Origin: Solitalea canadensis DSM 3403
Lineage (GTDB): Bacteria > Bacteroidota > Bacteroidia > Sphingobacteriales > Sphingobacteriaceae
Direction: 5' to 3'
Length of the DNA: 64,000 nt
Assembly (NCBI RefSeq): GCF_000242635.2
Contig: NC_017770.1
Coordinates: 248,001-312,000, forward strand
Positions 26,149 through 35,629 of the stretch are shown piece after piece (the stretch's first letter is position 1; each line of letters opens with the position of its first letter). Under the pieces are notes generated by a model. That model did not search any database and had not been told where the DNA came from. It saw only the letters and a program-made list of their open reading frames with translations. Both the position numbers and the translations under genes were made by a program.

Positions 26149-29100
26149 TTAGAATTCAACCCGCTCACTGTCGTCAGCGTTGTCTTTTATATTTTCTTTG
26201 GCTTTTGCTTTTTCGAGTTCTTGTTTCTCGCGCTCTAGCCTTTCTTTTTCTTCCTGCTGTTTTTTCCGTTCTTCCAATCGTTGTTGTCTTCTGATTTCAG
26301 CTAGTCGTTGTTTCTTACGGGAGTTTTCGAAAAACTCTTTCCAGCTGTCAAAGTCTTTCCTGTACAGAATACCAACGCCTTGTTTATAATCAGAATCGTA
26401 AACCAAGTCATTACTGTTGGTAGTATTTGAGTGATTATAGGCTTTCAAACGAAGATTTCCATCAGGGAATATTAAATACTCTACATCGATATCGCTACTC
26501 AGGGCCGAACTGTTATTGGTATTATAATTACTGTTACCGGTAATGTTCTTATCTCGTGATGTAAATTGGCCGTTGATGATCAAGCGTTGATTTAACAAAC
26601 GAACATTTCCTCCGAATTCGGTTTGCCCGCTCGCGTTTACGTTGGCATTCACATCAAAGTTTTGTGCGCCGATCGCCTCATTTAATAATGACGATAGTTT
26701 GGAAGATGCCAAATCAACTAATGAACCCGCGATAGCACCCTGTCCGAAGTTTTGGTTTTCAGATGTAAAACTTCCGGTAGATAATAGTCCGAATGCTTGT
26801 TTCTGAACATTACCCTCACTGCTGAAATAAGAAGCAAATGTATTTTCGTACAACGACTCGTTTTGAGGGAACGCAATCTTAAAGTCGTAGGTCATCTCGC
26901 TCAAGCTTCCCGAAACGTTGATAAGTGTATTAACAGTGATCCGCTGATTCATTTTTTCTTCAGAAGTTTCCGTTATACGGGCATCCGAATACAGGTTTGT
27001 CAAACTCGAACGGGTTTCATAAATCGCATTAACATTCATTCGCGCATCGTAAGGGTCTCCGTTAAAACGAACCGTACTTCCGTCAGAAATTTTGAATGTC
27101 TTTTTAATTCCCGGAATGCTCATGTCATATTTACCTTCTGTAAGGTTATATAGCCCAAACATCTGGAAATCTCCCAAGGTATTTATTCTAAGCTGAAGGT
27201 TACCATTTCCCTTACCTGTCATTGTTCCACCCGAGTTTTCTCCTAATAAAATTGAAACTTCTGCGGTAGGGTTAACGGTAAGGTCGAAATTCAGACGAAG
27301 TTTTAACTCTGAGTCTTCCTTCTTTTTAAGGTTTGCCAGTGTATCACGACTAACAAAGGTTACTAACTCGTCGCTACCAACGCTACTCTCATCAGAAATT
27401 GGAAGGAAGAACTGTGTGCCTTCATTAGTTGTTGCATTAATATCGATAAGCATATCGTTCAACGGGCCTTGGAAAAGGAAATTCCCGGTTGCGTACGCCG
27501 TTCCGTAGTAAATTTCGTTATCCTTTATAGTGGTGTTCAATGCCTGGAACCGATTGGCATTCAGACGTAAGTTTAACTTAACACTGTTAAGGTCAGAAAG
27601 GTCCATGTAACCATTGGCTGTAGCTGTGTGGTTTTTAACATCTCTTAAGTTGAAATTTTCAAATGTAATCCGACTATTCTCTACACCCAATTTATCATTA
27701 ATTGTATAGCGGGTATTTAAGTAATCAACTCTTACTCCTGCATTGTTAAAAGATAAGGTACCGTTGATTTTTGGTTTAGCAATGCTACCGCGAACCAGTA
27801 AATTCATGGAGGTTTTGCCACTAAGATCGGAAACCAAACCTGTTAAGAAGGGTTGGAAAATAACCAGACTGGTTTCGTTCATCTCTACATCGGCAAAGAT
27901 GTTGTCTTCTTTTTTTGTCGGTTGAGCAGATCCAGAAACACTGATTTTGGTAACGTCATCCTGCATCACATTCATTGAGAAGTTTACCTCATTGGTTTCA
28001 CTGTACCATCGAGAAGAAATTTCGGCATCACCCAAAATATTATTGTTAAGACCAAGTTCATGAACGATCATGTCAGAACTCACTTTCGGCGCTTTTAAAA
28101 CAGCAATCGTACTTGCATTTCCGGTTACGTAACCGCTGAGCCTTATGCCCTGGCTTTTTAGAAACGGATTTAAAATATTAAGGTCAAGATTGCGGAGATT
28201 AACAGTAAGAGGTTCATTATCTGTTTTAGAGATCATCCCCTCAACTGTTAATCGTTGGTCTTTATTATGCAGGGTAAAATCTTCAACGTGATAACCGTCC
28301 TCAGCAAATAGAATCCTGAACTTATCGTCAATTTTCCATCTTTCACTGTTAAGAGTTAACTCTGAAGGAAGTACACTAAAGATGGTGGAATCAGGAGTGA
28401 ACAATAATTCCGCATTTAAGTCAAGTGCGTTGGTGCCTTTAGGATCTACTAGTTTTAGGTTGGAATTTACCTTGTCATTTCTCAGGTAGTTCGACATACC
28501 CACATCGTTGAACCTTAAGCTGTCCATTGCAAATGTTCCCAATGCAAGGTTCAGGAATAATGACTCATTACTATTACCCTGGTCAAGAATCAAGTTGTCG
28601 ACCTCAAAGTTCTGGTACTTCAATTTTTTGATAGAACCATTAATAGTCATTTGATTCTTCTCACTATTGAAGTTACCAATGAATAACCCTTTCTCCGGAA
28701 TCTTCAGGTCAGGAATAAAGATGGAAGTAATAGGAGTAAGGTCCTTTAGATAGATACCGAATTTAAAGTTCTGTGGAACGTGAGCTTTTGTTTGTTTCCA
28801 TTTGAATGAAGGTAAATAAGCAGAAAGCATACTTTTTACTGCACCTTCCAAACGGGTTAAGGTATAATCTCCCTCAAAGCCTGCATTCAGCATATCTGAT
28901 CTAAGTAAGAGTCTTTTAGCGGTGTCTCCCCTCATCTCCGAGATCACCTGGATACTGTCTAAATCAAATGAACCTTGTTTGGTGGTTAATTTAGTGCCTT
29001 CTAATAACAACTTACCCAGTACATTATCAATAGTGGTTCCGGTAAAGTTGCTACTGATATAAGTTGAAATAGCCAGCGTGTCTTTCATTAGCTTTAGCGC

Positions 29101-30648
29101 ACGAAAATCAGCCTGCTTAATATCAGCTGTAAAGTTGTAAGATGGATTTTGGTTTAAATTGAATTTACCGTCAAAATCGATTATAAGATTTTTATCGTTG
29201 ATGTTAAATGAGCCGTTAAATTTCTTAAGAGCCAAACTTCCGTTGATATCAATGTTTTGGTAGCGGTAACCATTATAATCAAAATAGGTAATCTTGGCAT
29301 TCAGATCATCCTTCATTGTTTTGAAGTCAAAACCTTGTCCGTCAACATTGGCAGAAAGGGTTGTTTTGCCTAATGATTTAACACCGCTAAGTTTACCAAT
29401 ATCCAGGTCGGTGGTATTTACAAACCCTTTGTACAATGGTTTTTTCATGTCTCTGAAATCCATTGCAAGGTCAGTTAATGCAGAACCTGCATCACTTATC
29501 AAAATGCCTTTAATCTTGAAATTGTTATAACGACCTTTGAATGTTCCCTTGAAATCAACATTTCCAACCTGCTTCAGAATTTCTGGTAAAGCAACATCCT
29601 TCTGGTCTATGCTTGCTAGAATCTTATTGATATCATCACTATTGGTCACTAATTGTGCAAACTCAAGATCCATATCCGTGTCATTAATATGGGGCAATCC
29701 TTTGATAGCGATATTTCCTTTGATAAGTGTTTTATCGCCTGCACTAAAGGTTATGTTTTTAGTTTGTAGGTTGGTTACTGTTCCTTTTACAGTTCCGTCG
29801 AGGTTAACTTTAAGGGTGTAATCTTTAATGGCCGGAGCAAAATAGGTGATATCCTTAAAGTCTAGATGTGAGCGCTTAAAGTCGGCATCCATGTAAACCT
29901 TGCGAACAAAATGTTTGAAATCGCCAATACGATTATACCTAAAAGCTAAGTACTTACTGATATTACTATGAGGAGTGATCAGTTTTAAGTTATTAATTTC
30001 AATTTCTTTAGGGGTATACTTTACACGGCCGGCCAGTTTGTTAAGTACAAAGCCGCATTTCTCTTGCGCACTAAGATTTTTGAGGTTGGCAAGAATAACA
30101 TCTCCATCCATGTTTACATCATTGGCCTGAATATTTACACCATATGCACGGATGTCAGCATAATTCATCCCCTCAGTTTTGGATGTATCGCTTTCATCTT
30201 TATAGATGAATGTCAGGTTCTTAATATCTATGTTGTTAACAGATAATTCGAAAGGCTTTGAAGGAGGTTTGGTAGTAGTGTCCGGAGCGCCGCTGAAGTA
30301 ATTGATGATAAAGCTTAAATTTGTTGATTTTTTATCCTTTAACTCCTTGTAAGCGAAATAGGTATCGCTCAATTTTAGGTCAGCTACAGCTATTTTTCTG
30401 TTTTTCAGATTGAACTTGTTAAGGTCAACTTCAAGATAGCCGGAATAAAGCAAGGTGTCTTTTTTCAGGTCCTCAATGTATAAGCCTTCAATAACGACAG
30501 ACTTAATAAACTTGATGTACAAACCTTTGATCTGAACCTTTGTTTTAAGTTCTTTAGAGAGATAATCGGCACCAAACTGAGCGGCTTTTGTTTGAAACCA
30601 CTTGGTCTGACCGGCAAAATACAGCATCACCAGCAAGATGATTACCAA
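26149..30648 (-). CDS. tamB: TamB-like translocation and assembly module protein
   Basis: 1499 residues from a TTG at 30648. One N-terminal membrane anchor is followed by a very long beta-taco body of hydrophobic-polar alternating strands, with a C-terminal DUF490/TamB domain (LRINTLGDFQMFGLYNLTEGKYDMSIPGI...KKTFKISDGSTVRFNGDP). The end is a Lys/Glu-rich coiled region (RLEERKKQQEEKERLEREK). TamB-like proteins span the periplasm and move lipids or barrel proteins to the outer membrane. The frame stays open upstream of 30648 and codes for more of the membrane anchor (KILGKTLLYLFS), but no ATG appears before it meets tsaD, so the true start is probably a non-ATG codon upstream. Confidence 0.9.
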   Translation of the reverse strand: MVIILLVMLYFAGQTKWFQTKAAQFGADYLSKELKTKVQIKGLYIKFIKSVVIEGLYIEDLKKDTLLYSGYLEVDLNKFNLKNRKIAVADLKLSDTYFAYKELKDKKSTNLSFIINYFSGAPDTTTKPPSKPFELSVNNIDIKNLTFIYKDESDTSKTEGMNYADIRAYGVNIQANDVNMDGDVILANLKNLSAQEKCGFVLNKLAGRVKYTPKEIEINNLKLITPHSNISKYLAFRYNRIGDFKHFVRKVYMDADFKRSHLDFKDITYFAPAIKDYTLKVNLDGTVKGTVTNLQTKNITFSAGDKTLIKGNIAIKGLPHINDTDMDLEFAQLVTNSDDINKILASIDQKDVALPEILKQVGNVDFKGTFKGRYNNFKIKGILISDAGSALTDLAMDFRDMKKPLYKGFVNTTDLDIGKLSGVKSLGKTTLSANVDGQGFDFKTMKDDLNAKITYFDYNGYRYQNIDINGSLALKKFNGSFNINDKNLIIDFDGKFNLNQNPSYNFTADIKQADFRALKLMKDTLAISTYISSNFTGTTIDNVLGKLLLEGTKLTTKQGSFDLDSIQVISEMRGDTAKRLLLRSDMLNAGFEGDYTLTRLEGAVKSMLSAYLPSFKWKQTKAHVPQNFKFGIYLKDLTPITSIFIPDLKIPEKGLFIGNFNSEKNQMTINGSIKKLKYQNFEVDNLILDQGNSNESLFLNLALGTFAMDSLRFNDVGMSNYLRNDKVNSNLKLVDPKGTNALDLNAELLFTPDSTIFSVLPSELTLNSERWKIDDKFRILFAEDGYHVEDFTLHNKDQRLTVEGMISKTDNEPLTVNLRNLDLNILNPFLKSQGIRLSGYVTGNASTIAVLKAPKVSSDMIVHELGLNNNILGDAEISSRWYSETNEVNFSMNVMQDDVTKISVSGSAQPTKKEDNIFADVEMNETSLVIFQPFLTGLVSDLSGKTSMNLLVRGSIAKPKINGTLSFNNAGVRVDYLNTRYTINDKLGVENSRITFENFNLRDVKNHTATANGYMDLSDLNSVKLNLRLNANRFQALNTTIKDNEIYYGTAYATGNFLFQGPLNDMLIDINATTNEGTQFFLPISDESSVGSDELVTFVSRDTLANLKKKEDSELKLRLNFDLTVNPTAEVSILLGENSGGTMTGKGNGNLQLRINTLGDFQMFGLYNLTEGKYDMSIPGIKKTFKISDGSTVRFNGDPYDARMNVNAIYETRSSLTNLYSDARITETSEEKMNQRITVNTLINVSGSLSEMTYDFKIAFPQNESLYENTFASYFSSEGNVQKQAFGLLSTGSFTSENQNFGQGAIAGSLVDLASSKLSSLLNEAIGAQNFDVNANVNASGQTEFGGNVRLLNQRLIINGQFTSRDKNITGNSNYNTNNSSALSSDIDVEYLIFPDGNLRLKAYNHSNTTNSNDLVYDSDYKQGVGILYRKDFDSWKEFFENSRKKQRLAEIRRQQRLEERKKQQEEKERLEREKQELEKAKAKENIKDNADDSERVEF

Positions 30649-30741
30649 GCTGAATAAGTATAGCAGCGTTTTGCCTAATATTTTAATAACTTTGCCGATA
30701 TTCTTAAAAACGTTTTTTAATTGCTCTGATATATAATAATT

Positions 30742-31743
30742 ATGCCAGTAATTTTGGGAATCGAGTCGTCATGTGATGAAACTTCCGCTTCGGTATGTGC
30801 TGACGGTCAAATCTTATCCAATGTAATTGCTAATCAAACAGTTCACGAAGCTTTTGGGGGTGTTGTTCCCGAATTGGCATCACGCGTACATCAGCAAAAT
30901 ATTATACCCACTATCCACAAGGCAATTATCGACGCTAAAATAAGCAAAAAAGATATAAATGCGGTTGCTTTTACGCGTGGACCGGGTCTTTTAGGCTCAC
31001 TTTTAGTTGGGTCTTCTTTTGCCAAATCATTTGCATTGGGTATGAACATTCCTTTGATCGATGTGAACCATATGCAAGCTCATATTTTAGCACATTTTAT
31101 CGACGATCCAAAGCCGGTTTTTCCGTTTCTATGTCTCACAGTATCAGGCGGTCATACGCAAATTGTTAAAGTGAATGACTATTTTGATATGGAACTGATC
31201 GGGCAAACAACAGACGATGCAGCTGGTGAGGCTTTTGACAAAGCGGCAAAGATGTTGAATCTTCCTTATCCGGGCGGACCGTTGATCGATAAATATGCTA
31301 AAGAAGGAAATCCATCTGCTTATCAGTTTCCTGAACCTCAAATTCCGGGATTAGATTTTAGCTTTAGTGGGTTAAAAACGGCATTTCTTTATTTTGTGAG
31401 AGATAAGCAAAAGGAGAATCCGAATTTCCTGGAGGAAAACATGGCTGATGTTTGTGCGTCTATTCAACATCGTATCGTTTCTGTTTTGATCAATAAAATG
31501 AAAAAAGCAGTAAAAGAAACCGGGATCAACCAGGTGGCAATTGCTGGAGGAGTATCGGCTAATTCAGGATTAAGAAATGCTTTACTGGAAGCGGAACAAA
31601 AATGGAAATGGAAGGTGTTTATTCCAAAGTTTGAATACTGTACCGATAATGCAGCCATGATTGCTATTGCCGGATATCATAAATACTTAAAAGGTGAATT
31701 TGTAGGGCAGGAGGTGAGCCCGTTAGCAAGATGGAGTATTTAG
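30742..31743 (+). CDS. tsaD: TsaD, tRNA threonylcarbamoyladenosine transferase subunit
   Basis: 333 residues, full length. ILGIESSCDETSASV at the start is the family signature. The metal site motif HMQAH (near residues 110-114), SGGHTQIV, and the late AIAGGVSANSGLR and CTDNAAMIAIAGY blocks are all present. With TsaB and TsaE it transfers threonylcarbamoyl to A37 of ANN-decoding tRNAs, an essential modification. It is divergent from tamB, with the two 5' ends almost touching. Confidence 0.98.
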   Translation: MPVILGIESSCDETSASVCADGQILSNVIANQTVHEAFGGVVPELASRVHQQNIIPTIHKAIIDAKISKKDINAVAFTRGPGLLGSLLVGSSFAKSFALGMNIPLIDVNHMQAHILAHFIDDPKPVFPFLCLTVSGGHTQIVKVNDYFDMELIGQTTDDAAGEAFDKAAKMLNLPYPGGPLIDKYAKEGNPSAYQFPEPQIPGLDFSFSGLKTAFLYFVRDKQKENPNFLEENMADVCASIQHRIVSVLINKMKKAVKETGINQVAIAGGVSANSGLRNALLEAEQKWKWKVFIPKFEYCTDNAAMIAIAGYHKYLKGEFVGQEVSPLARWSI

Positions 31744-31750
31744 CATATAT

Positions 31751-32060
31751 CTTGTCATGCTAAGGCAGGAAGCATTTGAGTAAATAAACCTTGCCTCACA
31801 TAATCTTGTCATGCTGAGGTACGAAGCATCTTTTGCAATAATGTTGTAAAAGTGCCATTTGTTGAAGTTGCCTTAGAGTGTTTTTTAAAGAACACACCCC
31901 TAACCCCTCTCAAGAGGGGACTTCGAATCAGCTACGCTGATGTTAGCCAATTCTAACTCACAATGCGAACATAACACTCTTGCCTTTATATAATCTTGTC
32001 ATACTGAGGCACGAAGCATCTGTTACCTAAAGGAGAATGCTTCCTTTTTAGGGACAAGGG
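31751..32060. repeat. Interspersed CTTGTCATGCTGAGG repeats and one palindromic CCCCTCTC copy
   Basis: The unit CTTGTCATGCTGAGG with ACGAAGCATCT appears at 31751-31778 (degenerate), 31805-31831 and 31995-32021. A degenerate inverted copy (AATGCTTCC ... GACAAG) lies at 32036-32058. Between them (31886-31922) is a half copy of the AACCCCTCTCAAGAGGGG family also seen at 50.8 and 59.0 kb. No gene is visible in the 31744-32127 gap. Confidence 0.7.
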
Positions 32061-32079
32061 GTGTTTTCTCTATATTCAA

Positions 32080-32118
32080 ACAAAAAACTCCGAAGCTTTA
32101 ACTTCTGAGTTTTTTGTT
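32080..32118. terminator. Terminator shared by tsaD region and DinB gene
   Basis: AAAAAACTCCGAAG (32082-32095) pairs with CTTCTGAGTTTTTT (32102-32115), one mismatch; T-runs exist on both strands. It lies directly after the DinB-fold gene's stop on the minus strand. Confidence 0.85.
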
Positions 32119-32127
32119 ATAATTTTT

Positions 32128-32598
32128 TTAATCCCAGATTAATGGTCTTTCAATACCCAACGTTCGTAAATAAGAAAGTAATTGACCCATGTGAACAGCT
32201 TCATGAAATACAATCCGATTTAAATAATCACCAAGAATTTTTCGTTGATTCTTAGTAGGTCTGATTATTTCAATTGTTGATAAATCATCTTCTGAATAAT
32301 CCTTGATTTCTTGCATGAACTTATCGCTGAAAAATTGGGCAAAATCAAGCTCTTGTTCAACGGTTGTATAAGGTAGGTTGTCCCAAGGAGATTTAAAATC
32401 TCCAAGTTCTCCTCTGTTTTGGATGATCACATGGTAAATGTGCTCTGATTCCAATACGTGTCTAACCATTTCAATACAAGACATAGCCTCATGATCTGGT
32501 TTCCAATGCAAAAAATCAATAGGAATACCTTTCCAAAGGTTTATACTTCTTCTACGGGTTTCTTTAAAGTTTAATAAAATGGCTTCTTTAGCAGTCAT
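32128..32598 (-). CDS. DinB/YfiT-family four-helix protein
   Basis: 156 residues. The four-helix bundle pattern shows metal-ligand histidines in HVLESEHIYH (near residues 47-56) and FHEAVHMGQLLSYLR near 131-145, the DinB superfamily arrangement. Such proteins are metal-dependent enzymes or thiol-transfer catalysts, often stress-induced, with mostly unknown substrates. It sits downstream of recA in the same direction but behind recA's own terminator, so it is probably a separate unit. No LexA-like box was recognised. Confidence 0.88.
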   Translation of the reverse strand: MTAKEAILLNFKETRRRSINLWKGIPIDFLHWKPDHEAMSCIEMVRHVLESEHIYHVIIQNRGELGDFKSPWDNLPYTTVEQELDFAQFFSDKFMQEIKDYSEDDLSTIEIIRPTKNQRKILGDYLNRIVFHEAVHMGQLLSYLRTLGIERPLIWD

Positions 32599-32670
32599 TA
32601 GCGTATAATGTAAATATTAGTTTAGTCTTGTTCTGCATACTTTTCGCAGTAACGACAACCGCTCCATGTC

Positions 32671-32704
32671 CAATAAAAAACTCCGAAGCAATTAACTTCG
32701 GAGT
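32671..32704 (-). terminator. Terminator after recA
   Basis: ACTCCGAAG (32680-32688) and CTTCGGAGT (32696-32704) form a perfect 9-bp stem; read on the minus strand it is followed by TTTTTTATTG. It is strikingly similar to the hairpin at 32082-32115 after the next gene. Confidence 0.88.
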
Positions 32705-32779
32705 CCTAATTATGCGATTTTAAGATCCCGATGGCAAACGGTATAATCTGTATAATCGAACATTGGTGAAATCACCAAC

Positions 32780-33799
32780 TTATTCTTCATTATCTTGCAT
32801 GCTTTCGCCGGTAACAACATGTCTGATTTTGCCTTCCAGTTCTTCCATCAGCTCAGGGTTGTCAAGGATCAGTTGTTTAACCGCGTCGCGGCCCTGACCT
32901 AATTTGCTGTCTCCGTAGCTGAACCATGAACCTGATTTCTTAATGATTTCATATTCAACACCTAAGTCGATAATTTCGCCGGCTTTAGAAATACCTTCGC
33001 CGTACATAATGTCGAACTCAGCTAAACGGAAAGGAGGAGCAACCTTGTTTTTAACGATTTTAACTTTTACGCGGTTACCTGCAACTTCTTCACCATCTTT
33101 AATTTGTCCGGTTCTGCGGATATCCAAACGAACAGATGCATAGAATTTCAATGCGTTACCACCAGTAGTTGTTTCAGGGTTACCAAACATTACACCGATT
33201 TTTTCACGTAGCTGGTTGATGAAAATACAGCAACATCCTGTTTTGCTGATTGTACCGGTAAGTTTACGCAATGCTTGTGACATCAAACGAGCTTGTAAAC
33301 CCATTTTAGAATCACCCATTTCGCCTTCAATCTCACCTTTAGGAACCAATGCAGCTACCGAGTCAATAACAATGATGTCAATTGCTCCTGAGCGGATCAG
33401 GTTATCAGCAATTTCTAATGCCTGCTCACCATTATCAGGTTGTGAAATCAATAAATTATCAACATCAACACCTAATTTTTTAGCATAAAACTTGTCAAAA
33501 GCATGCTCAGCGTCGATGATTGCTGCGATACCACCTTTTTTCTGTGATTCAGCAATGGCGTGAATCGCTAAAGTGGTTTTACCTGATGATTCCGGACCGT
33601 ATATTTCAATGATACGACCTTTTGGTAATCCACCAATTCCTAATGCAATATCTAATCCTAAAGAACCAGTTGAAATGGCCTCGATCGGCTCAATTGCCGT
33701 ATCGCCCAATTTCATAATGGTGCCTTTTCCGTATGATTTTTCAAGTTTGTCTAACGTAAGTTGTAAAGCTTTTAGCTTTTCCAGTTTATTTTCGCTCAT
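32780..33799 (-). CDS. recA: RecA recombinase
   Basis: 339 residues, full length. Walker A GPESSGKT (residues 68-75), the [15 protein letters not shown] block, [19 protein letters not shown], the L2-region [20 protein letters not shown] and the acidic C-terminus are all conserved. It forms the ATP-dependent filament for homologous recombination and SOS signalling. No clear SOS box is visible upstream; many Bacteroidota lack the E. coli form. The 94-base gap to nth is very AT-rich. Confidence 0.99.
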   Translation of the reverse strand: MSENKLEKLKALQLTLDKLEKSYGKGTIMKLGDTAIEPIEAISTGSLGLDIALGIGGLPKGRIIEIYGPESSGKTTLAIHAIAESQKKGGIAAIIDAEHAFDKFYAKKLGVDVDNLLISQPDNGEQALEIADNLIRSGAIDIIVIDSVAALVPKGEIEGEMGDSKMGLQARLMSQALRKLTGTISKTGCCCIFINQLREKIGVMFGNPETTTGGNALKFYASVRLDIRRTGQIKDGEEVAGNRVKVKIVKNKVAPPFRLAEFDIMYGEGISKAGEIIDLGVEYEIIKKSGSWFSYGDSKLGQGRDAVKQLILDNPELMEELEGKIRHVVTGESMQDNEE

Positions 33800-33893
33800 G
33801 GTACGTTTTGTTCTTGTTATAAAGTAAGTGTAAAAATAGAATAATATTTTTGAAAAATGCTAAATTTTTTTTCAATGATAAAAAAATTAGTAT

Positions 33894-34547
33894 TTAAATT
33901 GCTTTTTTTAGCACTACTTGCTCAAAGTATTTGCAAAAGCTTGTAAGCGGACAAATATCGCATTTGGGGCTGCGTGCTAAACAGATATAACGACCATGTA
34001 AAATCAGCCAATGGTGTGCAACATGGATCTTATCTTGTGGAATATTCTTTACTAATTGCTTTTCGGCAGCCAGGGGTGTTTTGGCATTGGTGGTAAGCCC
34101 AATTCGTGCTGCAACCCTAAATACATGGGTGTCAACAGCCATTTTCGGCTGGCTGTAAATAACAGAAGCAATAACGTTAGCGGTTTTTCTGCCAACCCCC
34201 GGCATTTCCTGCAGTTCTTCAACTGTGGCAGGAACTTCTCCTTTAAATTTATCCACTAGCAGTTTAGCCATTCCGACTAAATGCTTCGCCTTATTATTAG
34301 GATAGCTGATACTTTTAATATAGGTAAAAACCTCATCGGAAGTAGATTCTTTTAAGACCTCGGGTGTAGGATAACGCTCGAACAAAGCCGGAGTAACCAT
34401 ATTTACCCTTTTATCCGTGCACTGCGCCGAAAGTATTACAGCCACTAATAATTCATAGGGGTTTGTATAATGAAGTTCAGTTTCGGCGTCAGGTTGATGT
34501 TCTGAAAAATAATCTATAAAAGCTTTATATCTGTCTTTCTTGATCAT
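33894..34547 (-). CDS. nth: Endonuclease III (Nth)
   Basis: 217 residues from the ATG at 34547; a TTG two codons upstream is in frame. The helix-hairpin-helix EMPGVGRKTANVI contains the catalytic Lys (residue 121) and is followed by the catalytic Asp in MAVDTHVFRV (139). The C-terminal iron-sulphur loop has four cysteines spaced C-X6-C-X2-C-X5-C (189, 196, 199, 205). It removes oxidised pyrimidines and cuts abasic DNA in base excision repair. Confidence 0.97.
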   Translation of the reverse strand: MIKKDRYKAFIDYFSEHQPDAETELHYTNPYELLVAVILSAQCTDKRVNMVTPALFERYPTPEVLKESTSDEVFTYIKSISYPNNKAKHLVGMAKLLVDKFKGEVPATVEELQEMPGVGRKTANVIASVIYSQPKMAVDTHVFRVAARIGLTTNAKTPLAAEKQLVKNIPQDKIHVAHHWLILHGRYICLARSPKCDICPLTSFCKYFEQVVLKKAI

Positions 34548-34559
34548 GACCAAAGATAG

Positions 34560-34978
34560 GTTTTATAGTTCATAGATGGTTCCATGGGTTGTTCATAGTT
34601 CATGGTTCATAGTCTTGAGTCGCGAGTCCGGAGTTTTGAGCCAATAGGCCATAGACCATAGTCCATGCATTATCTATAATCAATATAACTCAAACTCTAG
34701 ACCCAGGCTATGATCTATGAACCATGAACTATGATCTATTAACACGACTCCTACTTCTGACTCCTGACTGAGAACTATGGACTATGGACTATCGACCATG
34801 GTCCATAGCCTATGCATTATCTATAATCAATATAACTCAAACTCTAGACCCAGGGCTCTGGACTATGATCTATGAACCATGATCTATTAACACGACTCCT
34901 GACTCTAGACTCGGGGCTCTGGACTCAGAACTATGATCTATGAAGCATGATCTATCAACTATGAACCATCAACAAACT
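34560..34978. repeat. Word-repeat array with a 42-bp exact duplication
   Basis: The spacer is built almost entirely from short words such as ATGAACCATG, CTATGATCTATGA, GACTCCTGACT and their complements. An exact 42-bp segment (starting TGCATTATC, ending ACCCAGG) occurs at 34666-34707 and 34813-34854, each followed by related CTATGATCTATGAACC and AACACGACTCCT words. Many words are mutually complementary, so long fold-back structures are possible. No gene is visible in the 34548-35034 gap. Confidence 0.75.
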
Positions 34979-35016
34979 AAAAAAGGTTTAAGCCACTTTA
35001 ATGACTTAAACCTTTC
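34979..35016 (-). terminator. Terminator after the 74-residue protein gene
   Basis: AAAGGTTTAAG (34982-34992) and CTTAAACCTTT (35005-35015) form a perfect 11-bp stem; the minus strand continues into TTTTTTAG. Confidence 0.88.
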
Positions 35017-35034
35017 GAAAATAAGAAAGCTGAA

Positions 35035-35259
35035 TTACTTACGCGTTGAGCTTGAATATTTCAAGATGTTCTCAATCGCATTCCGGCTAGGTTCTACCAT
35101 AATTTGGTTTAAGGCCTCCTTTATACTTCCCAGATTATCAAATCCTTCAGTAATAGCCTTTTCTGCTGCCAGGGATTGCTCCATCATTTCAGCTTCTTCG
35201 GGTGTTTCTTGAGTTCGCAATTTAGATACAGAATTTTGTTGCGTAAAGGTTTCTATCAT
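35035..35259 (-). CDS. Small uncharacterised helical protein
   Basis: 74 residues, no signal or membrane segment, Glu- and Ala-rich helices (TPEEAEMMEQSLAAEKAITEGF, then IKEALNQIMVEPSRNAIENILKY). It has its own strong terminator immediately downstream, which supports it being a real gene. I do not recognise the family; similar short proteins occur in Sphingobacteria. No functional inference is justified. Confidence 0.6.
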   Translation of the reverse strand: MIETFTQQNSVSKLRTQETPEEAEMMEQSLAAEKAITEGFDNLGSIKEALNQIMVEPSRNAIENILKYSSSTRK

Positions 35260-35629
35260 AAATGATTATCTAGTTGTTAGCGTGAATAATAAGATAACGA
35301 CAGTGTATTTCTTTTATTTTATTGATTCCAAAAAAATATTCCTGTAAAAAACAGTATTGTCAGCACTTTAAATAGACTTGTTAGTTAAACTTTGTGTCAA
35401 TTTATTATCGTATAATTTTTGAGTTAGAATTGATAATCAGGAGTGATTTTATATGATTAAAAATAGACGAACGATATAAAAATGTTAAATAAATAAAGGA
35501 AATGTAACAGGCGTAATACAAAATGGTAGCAGTATGGTAATAGGTAATTAGTGTTAGCTTAACACTGTGAAGATAGTTTCGCGGCATAATCAAATCAGAT
35601 TAAAAGTGGAAAAAATCTTTACTAAACAA
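35260..35629. other. AT-rich gap ahead of the second susC
   Basis: I see no gene and no long repeat here. A short CTGT/ACAG fold-back lies near 35341-35354. A near-match to TAnnTTTG (AAACTTTG) lies near 35388-35395, but spacing to any TTG is poor. No FecI/FecR-type sigma/anti-sigma genes precede the SusC gene. Confidence 0.5.
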
